From JAIPEK01 sp041685935 (GTDB lineage Bacteria; Desulfobacterota; Desulfobacteria; Desulfobacterales; Desulfobacteraceae), in the NCBI GenBank assembly GCA_041685935.1, contig JAWLES010000059.1:1-12928 (forward strand): 12,928 nt of DNA, given 5' to 3'. Below, one piece after another: positions 7,510-12,928 of this stretch (position 1 is its first letter; every line of letters begins with the position of its first letter). A model generated the notes under the pieces. The model saw only the letters and a list, made by a program, of their open reading frames with translations, was not told the origin of the DNA and did no database searches. Both the position numbers and the translations under genes were made by a program.

Positions 7510-9846
7510 ATGCCGTATAACATTTCAAGGCGCCTTTTCTTTTTCGTCCTGATTTTTTCTCCCCTGGCATTCGGCGCTGTGGAACCCTGGTCCCTTGCAT
7601 TGATGGAGACCGGTGCGGCTGCCGCTCTTTTTTTGTATATCATCCACTCAATTAAACAAGACGGTGTTCTGTATCAGGTACCCGGTCTTTTTTTTCTCAT
7701 GCTGTTTCTGGGTTATATCCTGTTCCAGGTGGTTCCCCTGCCGTATTACGTGGTGAAATTTCTGTCGCCGTCATCGTTTGAGATACAGCAAAATGCAGCC
7801 TCTATTACCGGTAATGATTCCCTGATGACCCTTTCAGTCCATCCCGGTGCCACAACAGCGGAATTTTTCAGGTATTCCGCATACGCAGTATTTTATATTC
7901 TCATAGTGCAGCTTTTCACACAAAAGGATATTTTACGGAAAACCATATTTGTGATAGCCCTGTTCGCGGGACTTTTGGCTTTTTCTTCAATTCTTCAGTA
8001 TTACCTGACCGACAATATGGCGTTCTGGTTCAGGGAGGTGCCTGAAAATGCCTCAACAATGGGGCCTTATGTTAATCGAAACCATTACGCAGGATTAATG
8101 GAGATGGCATTGCCATTGATTCTTGCTTTGTTTCTGTTTTACAAACCAAGGGTACAGGAGACTTCATTTTTTCGGGGGATTGTAGAGATCTTAACCCAGG
8201 AAAAGGCAAATATCCATATTCTCATCGGAACCTGCGTGATTCTGGTTGCTACTTCGATTTTCGTCTGCCTGTCACGTGGGGGAATCATCAGTGCAGGTCT
8301 GTCTTTATTGATTTTCGTGTTCCTGTTAGCCAAAAGGCAAATGACCAGGAAAGGAACAGTACTGGTGTTCCTGGTGACTGTTTTGTTGGTTTTGTCAGTA
8401 TCCTGGTTCGGATGGAACCCCGTGTTTGAGAGATTTGCCGAGCTCCAGAATGAACAAAACAGCTTTACAAACGGAAGGCTGAATTACTGGCGTGACGGGC
8501 TGAACCTGACCCGGGATTTCAAGTTGACAGGCGCCGGCTTCGGCACATTCGGGGATATTTATCCGTTTTATCAGAGTATTTCTGAAGATAATTTTGTCAA
8601 ACACGCCCACAACGACTACATCGAGCTTGCCGCTGAAGGGGGAGTTATTGCGTTTGTCCTGGTGGCCGGGTTTATGGGAACGATTCTTCGCAGGTCGTAC
8701 CAGGTGTTTAAGACACGCAGGGATGCCTGGTCCATTCATATCTATATCGGGGCGGTCACGGGTGTTGCAGCGTTGCTGTTTCACAGTGTTTCCGATTTTA
8801 ACCTGCATATAGGGGCCAACGGGCTTTGGTTCTTTTTCCTGCTCGGGCTTGCCGTGTCTGCGGCAAATACACGGATGCGGACGAAACAGCAGGCCACAAA
8901 GCTCGATCAGGTTACTTCTCCTGGAGTGAAAAAGGCGGCGGTGGTATTCAGTGCTGTTTTTCTGGCTGCTGTTGCGGTGTTCGGCACTACCCGGTTTCTG
9001 GGGGACTTTTATTATGCCAATATGGAAGATTATGAGATCAGCCTGCAAACCCCGCAGGAAGATTTGAAAAAGATGCGGGACATCGCTTCGTATGCATCCC
9101 TTTTTGACCCTCTGAGCGCTGAATACGCGTATGCAAAGGCGGATACTTCCTGGCTGCTGGGTGACAGGGAGGCGGCGGAGCGTGAATTTTTCCGGGCCAT
9201 CGATCTTAACCCGTCAAACGCGTTGTACCACAAACGATACGGCATGTTTCTCTCACATGCCGGAGAAAAGGAAAAGGCTTTGGAACCGCTTGAAAACAGT
9301 GTACGGTATGCTCCTGTCAATTCGGACAACGCACTGGAGTATGGGGCATTGCTGGTTTACCAGGGAAGATATGACAAAGGGCTTCAATATTTAAAAAAGG
9401 CGGTGGAGCTGAACAAGGGTGTGACAAGCCAGGTTTTGACCACAATGGTTATATCCGGGTTTTCCCTGGAGCAGATGCGGCGGGCCGTTCCTGATACCCC
9501 TGAGGCTGCTGTTGCGTTTGCAGGATTCCTGCGGGATACGGGAGAGTTCAGTGAGGCTGAGGCCCAGTACCTGCATGCACTGGACTTGATGGAGTCAATG
9601 GATGATGTGAAGCCAAAGCATTTGTATGCTGTATACCGGTTTTTCCTGAAGTATGACGCCACCAGGAAAGCCCTGGAGGTGATGAAGCGCGGAGAGGCGA
9701 TTTTCCCCTCTGATCCCGGAATCAAGATCACCATCGGGGACCTGTACAAAAAGCAGGGGGTGCTGTACAAGGCAACTGATAAATACGAACAGGCTCTCAT
9801 GGTGGATCCGGGGAACCGCAGGGCCTTAAAGCGGCTTAATCAGTGA
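7510..9846 (+). CDS. O-antigen ligase/polymerase (Wzy_C type) with C-terminal TPR domain
   Basis: The 778-residue product is an inner-membrane glycan ligase or polymerase joined to a TPR domain. The first ~450 residues hold about a dozen hydrophobic segments. The Wzy_C landmarks are visible: SRGG at 255-258, and a long periplasmic loop with HAHNDY at 365-370 followed by EGG. One more membrane segment lies at about 475-495. From about 530 to the end the chain is soluble and built of TPR-like helix pairs, for example AEREFFRAIDLNPSN (D565-P568 turn), then EKALEPLENSVRYAP, then a last unit ending YEQALMVDPGN. TPR-fused Wzy_C proteins include capsule and exopolysaccharide polymerases and PglL-like protein O-glycosylation ligases, so the acceptor (lipid, growing polymer or protein) is undecided. 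It starts six bases after the kinase stop and ends 11 bp inside the convergent metallopeptidase gene. Confidence 0.92.
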   Translation: MPYNISRRLFFFVLIFSPLAFGAVEPWSLALMETGAAAALFLYIIHSIKQDGVLYQVPGLFFLMLFLGYILFQVVPLPYYVVKFLSPSSFEIQQNAASITGNDSLMTLSVHPGATTAEFFRYSAYAVFYILIVQLFTQKDILRKTIFVIALFAGLLAFSSILQYYLTDNMAFWFREVPENASTMGPYVNRNHYAGLMEMALPLILALFLFYKPRVQETSFFRGIVEILTQEKANIHILIGTCVILVATSIFVCLSRGGIISAGLSLLIFVFLLAKRQMTRKGTVLVFLVTVLLVLSVSWFGWNPVFERFAELQNEQNSFTNGRLNYWRDGLNLTRDFKLTGAGFGTFGDIYPFYQSISEDNFVKHAHNDYIELAAEGGVIAFVLVAGFMGTILRRSYQVFKTRRDAWSIHIYIGAVTGVAALLFHSVSDFNLHIGANGLWFFFLLGLAVSAANTRMRTKQQATKLDQVTSPGVKKAAVVFSAVFLAAVAVFGTTRFLGDFYYANMEDYEISLQTPQEDLKKMRDIASYASLFDPLSAEYAYAKADTSWLLGDREAAEREFFRAIDLNPSNALYHKRYGMFLSHAGEKEKALEPLENSVRYAPVNSDNALEYGALLVYQGRYDKGLQYLKKAVELNKGVTSQVLTTMVISGFSLEQMRRAVPDTPEAAVAFAGFLRDTGEFSEAEAQYLHALDLMESMDDVKPKHLYAVYRFFLKYDATRKALEVMKRGEAIFPSDPGIKITIGDLYKKQGVLYKATDKYEQALMVDPGNRRALKRLNQ

Positions 9847-10363
9847 CGTGTTTTTCCGCGTACTGGGCCATGACTTCATGAATTTTTGCCGGCGGTGAAA
9901 CCTGGAAATAGTGCTCCGCTACAACGTGGCCGATCTCATGGGCCACCACCCTGAGGTTGGAATCTTCAGCTGAATAGAACACTGTGTTTTCTCCTGGGGA
10001 GTAAAATGCGATATAACCTACATCCATGTTGTACAGTTGTTTAAAAGATTTTTGAACGCCTTTGTCTGAAGGATGAACCACAATGCTGAAGTTCAGTTTC
10101 GCGATCTGCATGTCAAGAACCAGCATGACTTTCTGAACGATATACTCGAGCTTGTGTTTTACTTCACCTTCAAGGGTGTCACTGTCATTGATCCTGGATT
10201 TGAGTCTGCCCATGTAAAGCTCGTGGTTGAATTCCCTGAGAGTATCCTGAGAGTCATACCGGATTTTGCCGAAGTTTGTTTTGATTTCAGATGAATGGCA
10301 GGTAAAGGCAACCGTCCCTGAAGCAAAAAACACCAGCAGTGATATCAGGGATAGCTTTTTCAT
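9836..10363 (-). CDS. Small exported HExxH protein, putative zinc metallopeptidase
   Basis: The chosen start at 10363 gives 175 residues opening with a signal peptide (MKKLSLISLLVFFASGTVAF; cleavage near residue 19-23). A start 13 codons upstream at 10402 exists, but it overlaps the previous gene and puts a charged stretch before the signal, so it is less likely. The zinc-binding motif HEIGH is at 142-146 in the context RVVAHEIGHVVAEHYF. Glu163 in KIHEVMAQYAE, 17 residues after the second His, is a plausible third ligand, which would make it gluzincin-like. The ~115 residues before the motif form mixed helix and strand with no family I can name. A lone HEIGH is good but not decisive evidence of peptidase activity. 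It is last in the minus-strand run, 16 bases after the HAMP gene, and its stop lies inside the end of the convergent ligase gene. Confidence 0.75.
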   Translation of the reverse strand: MKKLSLISLLVFFASGTVAFTCHSSEIKTNFGKIRYDSQDTLREFNHELYMGRLKSRINDSDTLEGEVKHKLEYIVQKVMLVLDMQIAKLNFSIVVHPSDKGVQKSFKQLYNMDVGYIAFYSPGENTVFYSAEDSNLRVVAHEIGHVVAEHYFQVSPPAKIHEVMAQYAEKHVTD

Positions 10364-10379
10364 CCGTTCTTCAAGCCCT

Positions 10380-10973
10380 TTACCCGTTGTGGTCTTCGGC
10401 AAGGGTAAAATCCCGGAGAAGCCGGGCTGCTTCCTCTGTGTTCTGATGAATTTTCAGGGATACTTCTGACGGGTCCAGGGCACTGTCCATTCCGGATGCC
10501 AGGGCCTGTGTTTCATTGTTCAGCGCTTCCAGCCGGGCAAGGTCTCTGGACAGCATGGCGTTGAACCGGTTGATTTTGTCAGCCAGCACTATTCCTTCAT
10601 CCTTTTTCCGCAGGGTGATTTTTCCGGAAACGTCTTTGTCCAGCATGTCGTCCAGAGACTTTTCAAACCGGTAAAACGGTCCTGCCACCCTATGGGTCAG
10701 AAACAGCGTGATCAGGATAACAAAAGCCCCTCCGAAGACTATGAATATCCACTGGGTGCTGAAAATTTTATCCATAAGGATTTCAGGGGTCGTCCCGAGC
10801 TTGAGGTGGTAATCGTCATACACAATTGACAGTGTGTTTGAGGAAAAAAAGCTGAATATCAGGGAAAACAGCACGCTTCCGGCCAGTACAAGCAGAAAAT
10901 AGTGGAATATGGTCTTTCCCTGGAATTCCTTGTTGATAAAGTAGTTCCGTCTTTTGAACTTGCGGGTGTTCAT
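10380..10973 (-). CDS. Two-TM membrane protein with HAMP domain and no output domain
   Basis: The 197-residue product begins at the ATG at 10973, preceded by a strong CCTCC complement (10979-10983). An upstream in-frame ATG at 11018 lies inside the previous gene and is rejected. A basic N-terminus (MNTRKFKRRNYFINKEFQGK) precedes TM1 at about 21-43, a short periplasmic loop of ~30 residues, TM2 at about 74-93, and a HAMP-like segment from 94 with the conserved Pro99 (HRVAGPFYRFEKSL) to about 145. A helical tail follows to the end. There is no kinase, methyl-accepting, GGDEF or phosphatase module. It could be an adaptor or regulator of an envelope process, or pair with a separate partner. Its ATG overlaps the stop of the SurA-like gene as ATGA, so the two are probably translationally coupled. 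Confidence 0.82.
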   Translation of the reverse strand: MNTRKFKRRNYFINKEFQGKTIFHYFLLVLAGSVLFSLIFSFFSSNTLSIVYDDYHLKLGTTPEILMDKIFSTQWIFIVFGGAFVILITLFLTHRVAGPFYRFEKSLDDMLDKDVSGKITLRKKDEGIVLADKINRFNAMLSRDLARLEALNNETQALASGMDSALDPSEVSLKIHQNTEEAARLLRDFTLAEDHNG

Positions 10974-11701
10974 TTGTCCCTCCAGATATAGGCGTTTTCC
11001 CTGAGTTCGTCTGTCCACCTGTTGTAAAGCATCTCTTTTTTCCGGTTTTTGATAAAGCTTTGTATCCGGCTGAGGTCAAAGTCCTCCTTTATCGGAGTAT
11101 CAAGGGGTTCGGTCTTTTCAACCGTGTAGACCACCACGCCTTCCCGGGAGTCATAAGGCCGTGAGGATCCTCCCTCTTTTGTTTTAAGCACAATAAACTT
11201 GAGCCGGTCAGAAAGATACTTAAAAGGCGCAAAAATAGTTTCCGAGGTTCCGTTTTCCCCGGCAAGCGCCTCCTCCCGGTTTTTGTAAACTGTTTTTAAA
11301 ACCGTAACCGTTTTCCCGGAAAGGGCTTTGTAACGATCAATCTCCTGCTGTGTGACTTCCGGGCTGAACCTGTCGTACTGCCTGTCCAGGAGGGTTTTTA
11401 CAAGAGATTGCTCGTAAAACTCCTCCACTGACTTCCGGAATGCTTCTTCCTTGTTGATGGAACGTTTGACGGCTTCCTGGATAAGAAGCTCGTTTAGAAT
11501 GATCGAATCAATGTACGCCTGCCTTTTTTTGTCATGGGGTTTTGAATCCATCATGGATTCAAGTTCGTCATGGGTGATGACACGGTCGTTGACCACTACG
11601 GCCGGCTTGGAAAGGTCCACCGACGCTTTGTTGAAAACGGTCCAGCCAACTGCTGCCGTAATTATTATGACGATGCCCAGAATGTAGTAGATGTATCTCA
11701 T
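10970..11701 (-). CDS. Membrane-anchored SurA-N/PrsA-like protein
   Basis: The 243-residue product has one N-terminal membrane segment (about 3-23, IYYILGIVIIITAAVGW) and a periplasmic part. Residues ~34-130 fit the SurA N-terminal chaperone fold: VVVNDRVITHDELESMM, then helices with IDSIILNELLIQEAVKR, then a FSPEVTQQEIDRYK segment that normally leads into a parvulin prolyl-isomerase domain. Residues 130-243 are shorter than that and lack the usual parvulin G/F/A motifs I would expect, so isomerase activity is doubtful; a holdase or EpsD-like role is possible. An AGGAGG complement is at 11716-11721, 14 bases before the ATG, which is rather far. The gene is 66 bases after the HAD gene and overlaps the HAMP gene by four bases. 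Confidence 0.72.
   Translation of the reverse strand: MRYIYYILGIVIIITAAVGWTVFNKASVDLSKPAVVVNDRVITHDELESMMDSKPHDKKRQAYIDSIILNELLIQEAVKRSINKEEAFRKSVEEFYEQSLVKTLLDRQYDRFSPEVTQQEIDRYKALSGKTVTVLKTVYKNREEALAGENGTSETIFAPFKYLSDRLKFIVLKTKEGGSSRPYDSREGVVVYTVEKTEPLDTPIKEDFDLSRIQSFIKNRKKEMLYNRWTDELRENAYIWRDK
10979..10983 (-). promoter_or_regulatory. Ribosome binding site that decides the HAMP gene start
   Basis: On the minus strand GGAGG lies five bases before the ATG at 10973. This supports the shorter start over the ATG at 11018. The site lies inside the last codons of the SurA-like gene. Confidence 0.7.
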
Positions 11702-11767
11702 GCCTGAAAATCCCGCCTCCTGTTGTACCGGTTCATCCGGGAAGAAAACCGGAAATCTTTTTGTGTC

Positions 11768-12232
11768 TTACTTGTTTTGAACGCCGATGTCTTTTCCGCA
11801 GCCGTCCCGGGTGACCAATCTCCCTGTGTTCGCCTCCACCTGGATACCCCTGTCGTCAAACAACCTTATCATATTATAATCCTTGATGTTGGTTATTTCA
11901 AGCTCAGGCAACCCGTGGCGCTTCAGCCATCTGTGTATCATGGCGGTCTGATCAGGGTCACATGCACGCGCGGTAAAGATTTTCACCCGTTCACCGTTTT
12001 CAATCATATTTTTTACTCTCTGCATCATGGCGGGAATCGGTTCCCCTATTTGTGCAATGGAAGAGCCCGGTTCATGATAGGCAAGTGTGCCGTCCAGATC
12101 AACGCCTGTCCATTGTATCGGAAGCTCTGAGTCCCGGAAAAAAGATTCCCCGGTCGGCGGGGCGGCATAGGATTGTTCCGCTTCCTCTTTTGCCTTTTTA
12201 AGATAATTTTTAATAACCGATAGAAGTCCCAT
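11768..12232 (-). CDS. HAD-fold hydrolase-like protein
   Basis: This 154-residue cytoplasmic protein shows all four HAD-superfamily motifs in order: motif I GVDLDGT with Asp45 and Asp47, motif II Thr87 in KIFTARA, motif III Lys117 in NIKDYN, and motif IV Asp126-Asp127 in LFDDRGIQVE. These fit a magnesium-dependent phosphatase with an Asp nucleophile; there is little room for a cap domain. A basic/amphipathic helix of ~20 residues (MGLLSVIKNYLKKAKEEAEQ) precedes the catalytic fold and is unusual in such a short member. The substrate is not evident. The gene begins 12 bases after the NAD synthetase stop, so they are probably co-transcribed. This suggests, but does not show, a role near nucleotide or NAD metabolism. 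Confidence 0.85.
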   Translation of the reverse strand: MGLLSVIKNYLKKAKEEAEQSYAAPPTGESFFRDSELPIQWTGVDLDGTLAYHEPGSSIAQIGEPIPAMMQRVKNMIENGERVKIFTARACDPDQTAMIHRWLKRHGLPELEITNIKDYNMIRLFDDRGIQVEANTGRLVTRDGCGKDIGVQNK

Positions 12233-12244
12233 ATGTCTGAATCG

Positions 12245-12928
12245 CTACCCTGTATTTTGGCTGACTGTTGCACCATCGGAAGAAAAGTCGGTCAAATGCG
12301 GCAGGATGTCCTCCCGCCGTATATTGACAGGATCTTTCCGTTTGAACCTGGTGGAATTGTACCGCAGGATCACAGGGTGATTCTCATGGGATGACCGGTC
12401 TTTGAGATGTCGGGTCAGCAGCTTGTCCGCCTCCTGGTAAGTGGTGACCTCGAGCTGGTCGAAATCACTGGAGGTGATTCCCAGCCCGTCCGTGGGGACT
12501 GCGTCGATACAGGAGTGGAGCGCGTCTGCTTTTTCCGTCTGCCCTGATTGTCTGAACCTGTTTTCAAGGTGGGAGGCAAGCCCGTATACTTCCGTTTTCC
12601 AGAGATTCTGGATCAACCCGTAGTTGCCAACATCCCCGTGCAGGGTCCAGAACCCCAGCAAAAGCTCGGTAAGGTTGTCCGTGGACAGAACCATGCCGTT
12701 TTCGGCATGGGCAAGATCAAACAGGTAGATCATGCGAAGGCGCGCCTTGATGTTGCCCCTCCTGATTTTTTCGTCGAATGAATCGTCTGCGGCGCGGTTT
12801 TCCGGTACCAGGTCCTGGTACAGATTCCGGAAGGCGTCTGTCAGGTCGCGTGTTTCATATGAGTCGCAGAAGAGTCGGCCGACCTGCTCACCCCTGGCAG
12901 TTTCCTGATCAGTATTGGTCTCAATCGG
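12245..12928 (-). CDS. nadE: NH3-dependent NAD(+) synthetase, N-terminus beyond window
   Basis: The enzyme amidates nicotinic acid adenine dinucleotide to NAD+ with ATP and ammonia. The frame is open from the right edge to the TAG at 12245-12247, giving 227 visible residues; an internal ATG at 12733 is not the real start. Recognisable NadE features are the segment RGNIKARLRMIYLFDLAHAE, then STDNLTELLLGFWTLHGDVG (the E. coli equivalent reads TDHAAEAITGFFTKYGDGG), IQNLWKTEVY, a PTDGLGITSSDFDQL segment matching the PTADL...LGVTYDNID region, and a C-terminal basic stretch before the end (RYNSTRFKRKDPV). The ATP-binding SGGxDS loop would lie in the missing N-terminus. No glutaminase domain is visible, though one fused at the N-terminus cannot be excluded. 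It is first in the visible minus-strand run. Confidence 0.88.
   Translation of the reverse strand, partial: PIETNTDQETARGEQVGRLFCDSYETRDLTDAFRNLYQDLVPENRAADDSFDEKIRRGNIKARLRMIYLFDLAHAENGMVLSTDNLTELLLGFWTLHGDVGNYGLIQNLWKTEVYGLASHLENRFRQSGQTEKADALHSCIDAVPTDGLGITSSDFDQLEVTTYQEADKLLTRHLKDRSSHENHPVILRYNSTRFKRKDPVNIRREDILPHLTDFSSDGATVSQNTG

Noticed and set aside
8395..9048. A 217-codon open frame on the minus strand inside the ligase gene
   Set aside because: It lies antisense to a well-supported membrane/TPR protein and its translation shows no protein-like pattern.
11728..11752. Inverted repeat CCGGTT / AACCGG in the gap before the SurA-like gene
   Set aside because: It is a six-bp stem with a 13-base loop and no T-run in the direction of transcription; probably chance.
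11723..12130. A 135-codon plus-strand frame opposite the HAD gene
   Set aside because: The opposite strand has all four HAD motifs; this frame has no ribosome site or recognisable content.
12245..12733. A separate 162-residue protein starting at 12733
   Set aside because: The same frame stays open to the right edge and upstream residues match NAD synthetase, so 12733 is an internal Met.

Overview
The window looks like a chromosomal segment of a Gram-negative bacterium. There are outer-membrane barrel and polysaccharide-export (OPX) genes, signal peptides are common, and base composition is moderate. Gene style and content resemble Desulfobacterota (the Desulfobacterales-like former deltaproteobacteria). 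That placement is an inference from protein style, not from a marker gene. I see no tRNA, rRNA, CRISPR array, insertion sequence or phage gene.

Layout. (1) 1-1754, minus strand: an ABC exporter (membrane domain plus ATPase) that runs off the left edge. (2) 1755-1955: an AT-rich divergent intergenic region with phased repeats that look like operator sites. (3) 1956-9846, plus strand: a six-gene run encoding a stand-alone PilZ protein, an unrecognised secreted protein with two Cys-x-Cys pairs, an outer-membrane beta-barrel, a short non-lipoprotein OPX protein, a Wzc-type chain-length regulator fused to a BY-type tyrosine kinase, and an O-antigen ligase/polymerase fused to TPR repeats. (4) 9836-12928, minus strand, converging on the previous run with an 11-bp overlap: NAD synthetase (its start lies beyond the right edge), a HAD-fold phosphatase-like protein, a membrane-anchored SurA-N-like protein, a two-TM HAMP protein without an output domain, and a small exported HExxH metallopeptidase-like protein.

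How it fits together. Region 3 reads as the export, length-control and polymerisation/ligation half of an exopolysaccharide pathway. No glycosyltransferase, flippase or sugar-nucleotide gene is present, and the run is closed by a divergent gene on one side and a convergent gene on the other, so the sugar-assembly genes must be elsewhere. The leading PilZ gene suggests cyclic-di-GMP control. The short OPX protein next to a barrel fits the idea that this OPX class needs a separate porin. In region 4 the last three genes all look envelope-directed, and two of them are joined by an ATGA stop/start overlap, which suggests a small envelope maintenance or quality-control unit downstream of nadE.

The least explained parts are the Cys-pair secreted protein, the 21/42-bp phased repeats before the PilZ gene, and the SurA-like/HAMP/metallopeptidase trio.
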